From: G965233625 sp965233625
GTDB taxonomy: Bacteria; Planctomycetota; Planctomycetia; Pirellulales; Pirellulaceae
Length of the DNA: 64,000 nt
Reading direction: 5' to 3'
Assembly (NCBI GenBank): GCA_965233625.1
Contig: OZ247499.1
Coordinates: 1,116,001 to 1,180,000, forward strand
Part shown: piece by piece, positions 17,299 to 26,623 of the stretch
How positions within the stretch are numbered: position 1 is the first letter of the stretch
How the letters are laid out: the number at the start of each line of letters is the position of its first letter
The notes under the pieces: generated by a model
Databases searched by the model: none
What the model saw: the letters and a program-made list of their open reading frames with translations, nothing else
What the model was told of the DNA's origin: nothing
Made by a program: the position numbers and the translations under genes

Positions 17299-20016
17299 AT
17301 GCAACATCGTCACCTGTTAAGCTGCGCCGCATTGCTGCTGGTTCTGCTTTCCACCTCCACCGCTTGGGCTGTTCTGGAAGAATCGTTTGATTCGCAGCAG
17401 CCAACCTGGCAACTAGCCGATGCCGACGCGCAGGTGCGCGTTGTGGGACAGGCCCGCCAGTTTCATGGTGCGCGTGAAGGGCGTGGATGCGAATGGATTA
17501 GCCTCAATGCCGGACAGGGTAGTTACGCGTATCTGGTGCACCACATTCCTCACGGCCGGGTGATTGAAGAATTGTCGCCGACACTTTGGGTGAAGAGCGA
17601 CCGTCCGGGCGTGCAGTTGATGGTGCGCGTTGCTCTGCCCCGTACAAAAGATCCCAACAACGGCGGACCGCTGACCACGCTCGTCCGTGGCGATATCTAC
17701 CGCGATGGCGGCGGCTGGCAACTGCTGGCGGTGGAACAAGTGCTGGACAGACTGGTCCGGCAGACGCCTGTGCTGCGTTCTCAGTTCGGGCCGCATGTGG
17801 ATATCCGCGAAGCCTACGTCGATATGATCGTGGTCAACGCCTACGGAGGTCACGGGCAGACCAACGTATGGATCGATGGACTACGCATTCCCGGCTACAT
17901 CGCCCGGCAGCAACCCAGCGAAAGCAATCCGTCCCAAGCCGGCAGGAATGACGACGCCGACGCGCAGTGGAACAATCGCGTCAAGGCGAGCAACGTATCC
18001 CTGCTTCCTGCTGACAAGCCGCCACTGCCCGACGCCGGTCCTACTGGTGGTGTACCTCGTGGGAAAGATGTCGAGCTCAACGGCAATGTTCTTTCGGTGG
18101 ATGGACAGCCGGTTTTTCTGCGGATGTGGCGTCATCAGGGGGAGCCTATGAAATGGCTGGCGGACCACGGCTTTAATGCGGTGATCCTTCAGTCGGCGCC
18201 AACGAGGGAGCTGTCCGCAGAAGCCAAGGCTGCCGGAATCTGGCTCATTGCACCACCGCCGCCTTTCACCAGGGCGGGAAAGATCGAGGGAGAATATCCG
18301 CAGGTGCTGGCCTGGCGTCTGGGCGAAAACCTGGGCTTTCATGAACTTGAGAATACGGGCGCCCTGGCGACGCTGATCCGCAGGGTCGATCCGGCTCCAC
18401 GTCCCATTGTGTGCGACGCACATTCGCAACTGTGGTCGTACAGCCGGCAGGGTGACATCCTGCAGATCGAAATGCCAGCGTTTGGCGGCGGTGTCGACCT
18501 TTCGCAGTGGGGAGAATTCCTGCGCGAACGCGGACGTTTATCGCGACCGGGGGCGCCGTTGTGGGCGTCACTGCATCTTGATGCACCTGCGGCCAACGCG
18601 CAAGCGGTTGCACTAACGGGTCGTCAATCGCCACCGTGGTTCGCCGAACCAAGGCAAATCCGTCTGGCGATGTTTCACGCCTTGTCCGCTGGCGTGCGCG
18701 GCATCTGTTTTGAATCAAGCAGCCCGTTGAATGCAAACACGCCGGGGTCGAGGTTGCTGGCTTCGGCGCTGCAACTTGCCAATGCGGAACTGGACCTGCT
18801 GCAACCCTGGATCGCGTCGGCGGAACTGCATGCAGGCACAGCAGCCAGCGATCCACAGGTGAATGTCGCCGTGCTTGAAACGCAGCGTTCGCGTCTGGCG
18901 CTGGTGGTCCGTCATGGTAAGTCGCAGCAACACACCGCAGGCGCCATCCGCGCAAACAGCGTAGCGTTTTCCGAAGCAAGTTCGTCTACCGATAGCAGTG
19001 CGTATCTCGTTCAGCACGGCCGCATCAAACCGCTACGCAACAGTCGCAGCGCTGGCGGGCAACGCGTGGTGCTGCGCGAATTCGATGATGTGGCCGTAGT
19101 GGTATTCAGTCAGAATCCGCTTGTGGCAACCCATCTGATGAAGTCCGCCGCAAGACAGCGACAAGCGACCTCCAAGCTGCATGCTGAAATGGTCGCCGCG
19201 GAATTCCATCAGGTGCAGACCATTGATGGACAACTGGCCGCTGCTGGTAAATCTCTGCCTGTTTCGACAACGCTGATCCGCGAAGCGAAGGCTAATCTGC
19301 AGCAGGCGGAACGGTTGCTGCGCGGGGGTGACTATGGTTCCACCCGTTACTATGCGGGCCGCGCATCGGCGGCGCTGGCTCGTCTCCGGCGGGCGCACTG
19401 GGAGGCAGCTGCGTCTTCCTTTCCTTCACCTTCAGCCAGCCCGTTGCTTTCCCGGTTTGAAAGCCTGCCACTGCATTGGGCAATGGCGGCGGCGATGCCA
19501 CGCGTGCAATGGAGCGGCAACATCCTGCCTGGTGGCGGAATGGAGAACTTGCAGGGGCTGTTAACGGCGGGTTGGAAAAACCATCAGCACAGCGAAAGCC
19601 TGCTGCGTAGCGACGTTGCGTTGGCGCCGGCTTACGCCCATTCGGGGGAAAACGGTCTGCGGCTGGTCGCCTGGCCGGAAGACCCGGGTAATGCACCTGC
19701 GGTGGTCGAGACGGCGCCCGTCTGGATCACTTCGCCTGCGATGAACGTGCGAGCGGGGCAGATCATCCGCATTCACGGCTGGGTCCGCGTGCAGCACGCC
19801 GTGCAAGGATCGCGGGACGGCCTGCTTGTCTTCGATTCAGCCGGCGGCCTTCCCCTGGCGCAAAGAGTCAATGGCGAGGTGGGCAAGTGGAAAGAATTCA
19901 CGCTCTACCGCGCGGCGCCTGCCAACCAGGCGCTCAATATCTCGTTAGCGCTGACCGGCATGGGCGAAGTATGGCTCGACGATCTCACGGTCGAGATTGC
20001 AGACCGCCCACGGTAG
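17299..20016 (+). CDS. Large secreted protein with a glycoside-hydrolase-like central region
   Basis: A 905-residue exported protein: signal peptide at 1-24 (LLSCAALLLVLLSTSTAWA), a beta-rich N-terminal region (25-240), then a segment VLSVDGQPVFLRMWRHQG with WLADHGFNAVIL. This resembles the first strands of (beta/alpha)8 glycosidases, where a Cys-poor barrel follows a 'how I found it' substrate loop. A C-terminal beta-sandwich (about 740-905), with GMENLQGLLTAGWKN and VWLDDLTVEI, looks like a carbohydrate-binding or jellyroll module. I cannot point to a catalytic acid pair with confidence, so enzyme activity is a guess. I start it at ATG 17299, which gives the signal peptide; the longer frame from 17203 would bury it. 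Confidence 0.8.
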   Translation: MQHRHLLSCAALLLVLLSTSTAWAVLEESFDSQQPTWQLADADAQVRVVGQARQFHGAREGRGCEWISLNAGQGSYAYLVHHIPHGRVIEELSPTLWVKSDRPGVQLMVRVALPRTKDPNNGGPLTTLVRGDIYRDGGGWQLLAVEQVLDRLVRQTPVLRSQFGPHVDIREAYVDMIVVNAYGGHGQTNVWIDGLRIPGYIARQQPSESNPSQAGRNDDADAQWNNRVKASNVSLLPADKPPLPDAGPTGGVPRGKDVELNGNVLSVDGQPVFLRMWRHQGEPMKWLADHGFNAVILQSAPTRELSAEAKAAGIWLIAPPPPFTRAGKIEGEYPQVLAWRLGENLGFHELENTGALATLIRRVDPAPRPIVCDAHSQLWSYSRQGDILQIEMPAFGGGVDLSQWGEFLRERGRLSRPGAPLWASLHLDAPAANAQAVALTGRQSPPWFAEPRQIRLAMFHALSAGVRGICFESSSPLNANTPGSRLLASALQLANAELDLLQPWIASAELHAGTAASDPQVNVAVLETQRSRLALVVRHGKSQQHTAGAIRANSVAFSEASSSTDSSAYLVQHGRIKPLRNSRSAGGQRVVLREFDDVAVVVFSQNPLVATHLMKSAARQRQATSKLHAEMVAAEFHQVQTIDGQLAAAGKSLPVSTTLIREAKANLQQAERLLRGGDYGSTRYYAGRASAALARLRRAHWEAAASSFPSPSASPLLSRFESLPLHWAMAAAMPRVQWSGNILPGGGMENLQGLLTAGWKNHQHSESLLRSDVALAPAYAHSGENGLRLVAWPEDPGNAPAVVETAPVWITSPAMNVRAGQIIRIHGWVRVQHAVQGSRDGLLVFDSAGGLPLAQRVNGEVGKWKEFTLYRAAPANQALNISLALTGMGEVWLDDLTVEIADRPR

Positions 20017-20032
20017 ACGGTTATAAGATCCA

Positions 20033-20347
20033 CTACTGCTCTGCGAGTGCTGCCTGATCGGCTGCCAGATATCGGTCCAGCACGAATGTGCCGAAGGGGA
20101 TCAGTGAAGCCAGGAAGGCGTAAAACGTCTTCAGAAAGCTCCACTGGTAGTTGATCCACACAGAAGCTAACAACAGCACAAACAGTGTGAACAATATGCC
20201 GTGCGCCAGACCGGTGTATTGAACGCCCTGCGGAATGCCGGCCAGGTACTTCAGCGGCATACACACAAAGACGAGCAGCACATACGACAGCCCCTCCAGG
20301 AACGCCACAACGCGAAACCAGCCAAGTAAAGTGGTGAACAAGTGCAT
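20033..20347 (-). CDS. DUF3817 family small integral membrane protein
   Basis: A 104-residue protein with three hydrophobic segments and the DUF3817 pattern: FRVVAFLEGLSYVLLVFVCM near the N-terminus, GLAHGILFTLFVLLLAS in the middle and a C-terminal helix ending LIPFGTFVLDRYL. Members are conserved in many bacteria and have no established role. It lies 38 bp downstream of the ExbD-like gene on the same strand, so the two are probably cotranscribed. Its end is 16 bp from the convergent secreted protein gene. Confidence 0.85.
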   Translation of the reverse strand: MHLFTTLLGWFRVVAFLEGLSYVLLVFVCMPLKYLAGIPQGVQYTGLAHGILFTLFVLLLASVWINYQWSFLKTFYAFLASLIPFGTFVLDRYLAADQAALAEQ

Positions 20348-20385
20348 GCAAGCTGTTTCAGTTAGAGCCGGCGCCAGTCGATGAA

Positions 20386-21513
20386 CTAGTCGATAACATT
20401 AGCGGGTTTTGCGGGTGGGGCTTTGGGTTTCGGCGGTGGTTTTGGTCCAAACAGAGTCGGTCCGCCAATCCACGTTGTAAACTCGTACTGTTCGCTCTGC
20501 GGATCCCAACCGGCCAGCATTCCCATTTTGGAAACTACTTCGCGCGCCGTCATGTAAACTTCAAAACTGTCTGGCAGCACGATGAACCTTGCGTAGTATT
20601 TCGACCGGTCGACGGACTTCAAGATCCGTTGAAACCGCGAACGAGGATTTGCCACTTCGTCTTCCGTGGCGCCTGCATTCTCACGCGGAATAAAACGCAG
20701 CCGCGGGTAGATGCCCGATGCGTATAGTTCGATCTCGAAGAACTCATCTCGCAGCGAACGATTAAGCCGCTTGAACTCTTTCATGAACCGTTCTTTATCG
20801 ACGCCAACCGCCGGTCCACCATCCAGGCGTTTCGCCTTAACCACGTACTCCGCCTTCTTGCGGATCGTCGCCCGCCAGTCGTCAGCCGCCAACGGATAGA
20901 CGCGGTTGTTGGTGCAGAGGAAATATACCGGCTTGGCGCCTTCCGGCGCCGGACGCGGATCAGGCAGCGTGACAATTTTAGGCGGCGGAGCGCTCTGAAC
21001 GGGTGTATCGTCGAGCAGCGCCTTAATCTTCGATTCTTCGGCCAGTGCGGTCGTCAGCTCTGCGCTCAGCTTTTTCTGCTGCTCTTCGGCGTTCTTGGCG
21101 TCTTCCACCTTCTTTTTGGCGGCTTCCGCTTTTTTCTTATCCTCTTCGATCTTGATGGCGAAGCGGTTGGAGACGTCTTCTTCAATTGTCAGCGTGTTGC
21201 GTGTCTCGTCCATCTGGCGCCGCAGATCGGCAAGTTGCACTTCCACCTGCTTGGCGTCGACCGGCTTGAGACTCTCGAGTTGCGATTGAATCGCCTCGCG
21301 CTGCTCACGGGTGACCGCCAGCTTCTCCCTGGCTGCATCAAGCGAGGCAGCAGTCACTTTCTCGTCCACGGCAATCCGCTTCACGGCGTCTTTCACGCCC
21401 AACTGCGTCGCGATAAGCACCATCACCAGAATGCCCACGACATTGGTCATGGTGTCCAGCAGTGAGTCCAGACCACCGCCATCGTCGTCATCTGGAACAG
21501 GGCGGGCTTTCAT
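20386..21513 (-). CDS. ExbD/MotB-like single-span membrane protein with coiled coil
   Basis: A 375-residue protein. A short charged N-terminus (DDDDGGGLDSLLDTMTN) leads into one membrane helix (about 19-40), the same layout as ExbD/TolR and MotB stators, where an Asp sits at the helix start. Then comes a coiled coil rich in Lys, Glu and Ala (about 50-150), a Pro-rich linker and a C-terminal domain of about 200 residues (KPVYFLCTNNRVYPL onward) that I do not recognise. No ExbB/TolQ partner is nearby. The ATG has GAGG upstream. A stator-like or periplasmic scaffold role is only inference from topology. Confidence 0.75.
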   Translation of the reverse strand: MKARPVPDDDDGGGLDSLLDTMTNVVGILVMVLIATQLGVKDAVKRIAVDEKVTAASLDAAREKLAVTREQREAIQSQLESLKPVDAKQVEVQLADLRRQMDETRNTLTIEEDVSNRFAIKIEEDKKKAEAAKKKVEDAKNAEEQQKKLSAELTTALAEESKIKALLDDTPVQSAPPPKIVTLPDPRPAPEGAKPVYFLCTNNRVYPLAADDWRATIRKKAEYVVKAKRLDGGPAVGVDKERFMKEFKRLNRSLRDEFFEIELYASGIYPRLRFIPRENAGATEDEVANPRSRFQRILKSVDRSKYYARFIVLPDSFEVYMTAREVVSKMGMLAGWDPQSEQYEFTTWIGGPTLFGPKPPPKPKAPPAKPANVID

Positions 21514-21703
21514 AATTAAACCTCTTCAAAATGAATCACTTCCTAAAGAGTAATCTAACACCGGCAAGGCACATGGAGCAATGTGCCGCTTTCCAGCCGG
21601 TGGATGCGGAGAGCCTCACCACTTTACGCCTCGCCTCGACAAAACGCGTGTCGCTGGTAACCTGAATATTGAGAACAGCCGCCGGCAACAAGGAAATATT
21701 GAC

Positions 21704-24211
21704 GTGAATCCACAAACCTCCAACGCGCCTGAACTGCTTGCCCCGGCGGGCGATTTCGATTGCGTGCGCGCCGCGGTTGAAAACGGTGCGGACGCGATTT
21801 ACTTCGGCCTGGATCATGGATTCAACGCACGGGCGCGGGCAACCAACATTTCGCTGGACTCGCTGCCTGGTTTGATGGCGATGCTGCGGCGGCGTGGGGT
21901 CAAAGGCTACGTGACGCTGAATACGCTGGCTTTCTCGAACGAACTGCCCGAGCTGGAATCTACGATCAGGCAGCTTGCTGTCACAGGTGTGGACGCCGTG
22001 CTTGTGCAGGACTTTGGCGTGGCGCGGCTGGTAAAGCAGGTGTGTCCCAGCCTGGCCATTCACGCATCGACCCAGATGACGCTGACCAGCGCCGAAACAA
22101 TTGCGGCGGTGAGTCAACTGGGCGTCGAACGTGTGGTGCTGGCCCGTGAACTTTCGATCAAAGAGATCGCCGCCATCGGCCGGCGTACCGATATGCCGCT
22201 GGAGATCTTCGCACATGGCGCCCTATGCGTTGCCTATTCGGGCCAGTGCCTGACCAGTGAATCGCTCGGCGGCCGCAGTGCAAATCGCGGGCAGTGCGCG
22301 CAGGCCTGCCGCCTGCCGTATGACTTGGTCTGCGATGGCGAAGATGTGCCGCTGGGCGATGTGCGGTATCTGCTGAGTCCGCAGGATCTGGCGGCGTATA
22401 GTATTGTGCCGGAATTGATGGAAGCCGGTGTCTGCAGCTTTAAGATTGAAGGCCGTCTGAAAACTGCGGAGTACGTCGCCAACATCACGCGACGTTACCG
22501 CGAGGCGATTGATTCCGCCCTGGCCGGCAGGCCCGTTGAATTTACGCCGCGGCAGGTTGAAGAGATGGAGCTATCGTTTTCTCGCGGGTTTTCGCCGGGA
22601 TGGTTGCACGGCTGCGACCATAAGATGCTGGTGCCGGGCACAAGCTCTGCAAAACGTGGCGTCTTACTGGGGCGGATTACACACATTGCCCGCAACCGCG
22701 TAAAGGTCCGTTTGCAAAGCAGCGTGGCGGCAGGCGACGGCGTGGTGTTTGAAGGCGGACGGGAAACGGATCAGGAGCAGGGCGGCCGCGTTTATGAAGT
22801 GTTCCGCAATGGTAAGCGGCTGAAAGAGCCTGTGGCGGAAGGCGTGGTGGAGCTTGCCTTCCAGCACGGGGCCATCGACTTCGCAAGGTTGGACCGGGAT
22901 CAGCAACTCTGGAAAACGGACGATCCCAAGCTGACACGCGCGTTGCGTAAAACCTTCACTTCGCCCGATCCACAGTCACGCAATTCTTTGGACATCCGCG
23001 TCACAGCCATCGCCGGTCAGCCGTTGCAGATCGCGGCAGTTGCCACGTCGGGCGCCCTTTGCAACTTGCAATCCGAAGCGCCGCTTGAGATCGCCCGCAA
23101 ACATCCGTTGACCATCGACGTGCTGCAAACGCAACTGAGCCGCCTGGGCGGAACAGCGTACGAACTGCGGAACCTGACCGCCACCATCGAAGGCAACCCG
23201 ATGGCTCCGCTTAGCGTGCTTGGCAGTCTACGCAAACAAATGGTAGCGGCGCTGGATGCATCGATTGCAACGCCGCCCGCGTGGGAGATCGCCAAGGAGA
23301 ATGTCCTCGACAAAATCCGAAGTGAGCTGCCCGCCAGAAGCACCGCGCCGCAGCAACCACAGCTCCGCGTGATGTGCCGGACGCTTGCGCAGGTGGAGGC
23401 AGCACTAGCTTGCGAAGTCGAACAGCTTTATGCGGATTTTCAGGACATCCGCGAGTACCGTCAGGCAGTGTCCGCCGTGCATGCTGCCGGTAAGAAGATC
23501 GTGCTGGCGACGCCACGGATTCAGAAGCCCGGCGAGATGGGCGTCTTTATCAGCCTCGGCAAACATGCGCCCGATGGCGTTCTGGTCCGCAACTTGGCGG
23601 GAATGCAATACTTCCTGGAACAAGGCATGGACGTTGTCGCTGACTTTTCATTGAACGTGACCAATGAACTGTCAGCAGCGTTTGTGATGTCGCAAGGCGT
23701 GCAGCGGCTGACGGCATCTTACGATTTGAATCGCGAGCAGCTTCTGGACCTGATCGCTGCCGCCCCACCGCAGTGGTTTGAGGTTGTTCTGCATCAGCAC
23801 ATGCCCATGTTTCACATGGAACACTGTGTCTTTTGCGCCGTTCTTTCGCCTGGCACCAACAAGACCAACTGCGGACGACCCTGCGACCACCACCATGTAC
23901 AACTGCGCGACCGCACCGGTATGGAGCACACGCTGACAGCGGACGTAGGCTGCCGGAATACTTTGTTTAATGCCACACCACAAAGCGCGGCTGAGATTGC
24001 CCCGCAGCTTGTCGCCCGCGGCGTGCGGAATTTCCGCGTCGAAGTGCTGGACGACTCGCCGGCACGGACCCAGCAGGTCATCCGGCTGTACCGCGATCTG
24101 TTAGACGGCCGCGTTGAAGGCGCTGAAGTGTGGCGGCAATTGCAGGCGGCCAACCGTGTGGGCGTAACGCGTGGGACTCTCGAAGAGCGTAACCCGCTGG
24201 CCATCATTTAG
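21704..24211 (+). CDS. Peptidase U32 family protein, long RlhA-like form with DUF3656
   Basis: An 835-residue U32 protein. It opens with PELLAPAGDFDCVRAAVENG and carries the signature EIFAHGALCVAYSGQC, followed by the Cys-rich GGRSANRGQCAQACRLPYDL. A middle DUF3656-like section and a second Cys-rich segment (EHCVFCAVLSPGTNKTNCGR with CDHHH) follow. E. coli RlhA (YdcP) of this layout is needed for hydroxylation of 23S rRNA C2501, with an iron-sulfur cluster suspected; the peptidase label is historical. I chose GTG 21704, which has AAGGAAA eight bases upstream and sits just before the conserved start. The frame is open back to 21581. It overlaps the convergent Clp-like gene by 4 bp. Confidence 0.9.
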   Translation: MNPQTSNAPELLAPAGDFDCVRAAVENGADAIYFGLDHGFNARARATNISLDSLPGLMAMLRRRGVKGYVTLNTLAFSNELPELESTIRQLAVTGVDAVLVQDFGVARLVKQVCPSLAIHASTQMTLTSAETIAAVSQLGVERVVLARELSIKEIAAIGRRTDMPLEIFAHGALCVAYSGQCLTSESLGGRSANRGQCAQACRLPYDLVCDGEDVPLGDVRYLLSPQDLAAYSIVPELMEAGVCSFKIEGRLKTAEYVANITRRYREAIDSALAGRPVEFTPRQVEEMELSFSRGFSPGWLHGCDHKMLVPGTSSAKRGVLLGRITHIARNRVKVRLQSSVAAGDGVVFEGGRETDQEQGGRVYEVFRNGKRLKEPVAEGVVELAFQHGAIDFARLDRDQQLWKTDDPKLTRALRKTFTSPDPQSRNSLDIRVTAIAGQPLQIAAVATSGALCNLQSEAPLEIARKHPLTIDVLQTQLSRLGGTAYELRNLTATIEGNPMAPLSVLGSLRKQMVAALDASIATPPAWEIAKENVLDKIRSELPARSTAPQQPQLRVMCRTLAQVEAALACEVEQLYADFQDIREYRQAVSAVHAAGKKIVLATPRIQKPGEMGVFISLGKHAPDGVLVRNLAGMQYFLEQGMDVVADFSLNVTNELSAAFVMSQGVQRLTASYDLNREQLLDLIAAAPPQWFEVVLHQHMPMFHMEHCVFCAVLSPGTNKTNCGRPCDHHHVQLRDRTGMEHTLTADVGCRNTLFNATPQSAAEIAPQLVARGVRNFRVEVLDDSPARTQQVIRLYRDLLDGRVEGAEVWRQLQAANRVGVTRGTLEERNPLAII

Positions 24212-26463
24212 CGCTGCTCTGAATCCGCTTGCACACTCACCGCGTTATCCTGCGCGCTCAGCCGCAACGTGGCGTTCTGCAAATCCGGGAAGCGAACCAA
24301 GTAGCGGGCAACCGGCGCGGCGACTTCCCGTTCAATGGCTCGCAGCAACGGCCGGGCGCCATACCGCGCATCGAAGCCGGTCTGCACCAGCAGATCAACA
24401 ACGGCTGCTTCCCAGGTGATCTTTAAATCGCGCCGCACAAATCCTTCCCGTGACTTTAATTTCTCCAGTTGCTTCTCAACAATCTGCTCGCAGACGCTAC
24501 GGCTGAGCGGCTGAAATGTCACGACGCTGTCGATACGGTTGAAAAACTCGGGACGGAAGAAGGAGCGGATTTCGCGATCGTAAACGTGCTGGCTATCGCC
24601 GTCGAATCCGACCGACGCCTTGCCGGTGACGCCCAGATTCGACGTCATAATCACAATCGTGCTTTCGAAGTTAGTCGTCCGGCCAAACTCGTCAGTCAGC
24701 CGACCTTCATCCAATAGCCCCAGCAGCATGTCGAACACATCGCTGTTGGCTTTCTCGATCTCATCCAGCAGCAACACCACAAACGGTTGCGAACGGACCT
24801 TCTCAATAAAATCGCTAGGCGCGCCGCCGGGTTTCATCAACAGCCGTTGGGCGGCGTCCCAGCCGGCGTATTCGCTCATATCCAGACGGATCAGCCGGTG
24901 CGCGGACTCGCCATGTTCAAACAGGAAGCCGGAAAGCGCTTTGGCCATTTCCGTTTTACCGACGCCCGTCGGCCCACAGAATAGCAGTACGCCGACGGGA
25001 CGACCCGGTGGATTTAGTCCGGCTTTGAACGTGGCGGCAACGGTCGCCGCAGCCGCACAGCCATCTTCCTGGCCGATCACCGACTGACGGAAATGTGTCA
25101 GCACCTCTTCATAGGCAAGCGTCCGTTCGTCGCGGATAAAAAGTTCTGGAAGCCCGGTTTTGCGGACGAATTCGTCAAGCACTTCAGGTGTATCGATTTC
25201 AGCCTGCTCGTACTGCCGCGATAGTTCAATCAGATTGGTGATAAACGGCGTGGCGGCGCCGGGCATTGCCTGGTAGGGCATGAAACGCTTGAACAGACGA
25301 TGGGTGGTGTGAATGGCTGGTTCTGTAACTGTCACGCCAAGCTGCTTGCCTTGCTGATCCGCCAGATTACTCAGCGCTTCGCGGGCGGTGGAAGCGTTCA
25401 TCTCAGGCAGGTCAAGAATCTGAAACGCATCGGCGAAGCCCGGCAGCAAACGACGCGTCGCCTGAAGCGTCTGCGGATTCAGCTCGCCCACGATCCGCAA
25501 CTCACCCGCATTGAGAAACGGTAGAAAGAACGCAGCCAGGCTATCGGTCGCATCACGACCGCCTTGCCGGACCAGTTCCAGCAGATTGTCTACGCAAAGC
25601 ACGCCGTCGATGGCGGCCAGTTCTGCGATAACCGCCTCGGCCCGCTGTTCCCATTCGCCCAGATACCGCATGCCTGCAATCAGCCGCTCGGCGCTGGTCA
25701 GCCAGAAGCGATGACGTGTTTCGCCTTTGGTCGTCCGCTCGATGTTTCGCACTGCGGCGGCCAGCAGTGTTGATTTGCCGCTGCCCGCTTTGCCGGTGAT
25801 CGCTACGTTGGCGCGTTCCATCGTCAGGCGTGTGGAAAGATCGCCGACCTCACGTTCGCGCTGCCAGGCCCGCACAAACCGGCGTTGCACATTCGCAGCG
25901 CCCAGCGGTTCAGCCACTTGCTTCAACGCTTCAAGGCGTGCAGGCGGCCGGTGTTCGCGTTCACGCGGCGCCGTACGGATCGTCACCTCAGAAAGCTTGA
26001 CATCTGCGGGAGGTAGAAACCGCGCGATATCGCCCGGTGGCATTTCCGCCAGGCGATGACGGACGGCTTCGGTGACCAGCTTCTTCAGCGATTTCTGATC
26101 GTAATAATGGAACCGTACACCCAGCACGGGGAGCGAGCATAGCCGCAAGCCGCCACTTTGCTGACCGTGCACGCAAGCGACTTTCATTTCGACAGTTTCT
26201 TCGCAAGCGAACAGCTTTTCGCCATGCTTGTATTGCGGCCGTACTTTCACCGCAATGCTCGTCAGCTGCGGTTCCAGGAAATCAGGTTCGGGCAGCCAGG
26301 CCTTCTCTTTGTATTCCCACTCCAGCCACTTCTTCACCTGCTTCAGCGCCAGCGACGGCTTGCGGTCGCAACCCGCATGATCGTCGTCCCATTCAACGGG
26401 CGCCGCATTGTAATAGCCCTCGAAGTCACGCCAGAGCAGCACAGGAAAGCGGAGCAAGGGCAT
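24208..26463 (-). CDS. Divergent Clp/HSP100-type double AAA+ ATPase
   Basis: A 751-residue protein with two AAA+ modules. Residues 1-180 form an N-terminal domain unlike Clp_N repeats. Module 1 has Walker A GKAGSGKS (224-231) and a pore-loop-like RYLGEWEQR (266-274). Its Walker B reads VLCVDNLL (288-295): the catalytic Glu of the usual DE is Asn, so this module may bind but not hydrolyse ATP. Module 2 is canonical: GPTGVGKT (497-504), LLLDEIEKA (564-572), MTSNLG and a FRPEFFNRID sensor region, then the D2-small domain. No ClpB-type middle coiled coil and no obvious ClpP-docking loop are seen. It is probably an unfoldase or disaggregase relative with a special substrate. A strong match to ClpA/ClpB covers module 2 only. 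Confidence 0.85.
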   Translation of the reverse strand: MPLLRFPVLLWRDFEGYYNAAPVEWDDDHAGCDRKPSLALKQVKKWLEWEYKEKAWLPEPDFLEPQLTSIAVKVRPQYKHGEKLFACEETVEMKVACVHGQQSGGLRLCSLPVLGVRFHYYDQKSLKKLVTEAVRHRLAEMPPGDIARFLPPADVKLSEVTIRTAPREREHRPPARLEALKQVAEPLGAANVQRRFVRAWQREREVGDLSTRLTMERANVAITGKAGSGKSTLLAAAVRNIERTTKGETRHRFWLTSAERLIAGMRYLGEWEQRAEAVIAELAAIDGVLCVDNLLELVRQGGRDATDSLAAFFLPFLNAGELRIVGELNPQTLQATRRLLPGFADAFQILDLPEMNASTAREALSNLADQQGKQLGVTVTEPAIHTTHRLFKRFMPYQAMPGAATPFITNLIELSRQYEQAEIDTPEVLDEFVRKTGLPELFIRDERTLAYEEVLTHFRQSVIGQEDGCAAAATVAATFKAGLNPPGRPVGVLLFCGPTGVGKTEMAKALSGFLFEHGESAHRLIRLDMSEYAGWDAAQRLLMKPGGAPSDFIEKVRSQPFVVLLLDEIEKANSDVFDMLLGLLDEGRLTDEFGRTTNFESTIVIMTSNLGVTGKASVGFDGDSQHVYDREIRSFFRPEFFNRIDSVVTFQPLSRSVCEQIVEKQLEKLKSREGFVRRDLKITWEAAVVDLLVQTGFDARYGARPLLRAIEREVAAPVARYLVRFPDLQNATLRLSAQDNAVSVQADSEQR

Positions 26464-26623
26464 AAACGGTTGAACCTCCTGGCGGGCGGGACAAGTGTGG
26501 ACTTCGCCGTTTGTCTCGCCGTGGCGATGGGGTAAACTTGTAATGTAACGGATTATACAAATTAGGTAGACAAGGCTGCGGCGGATACGTTCGCGGTTTG
26601 TGACTTACAAAAAAGGGTTTGCG

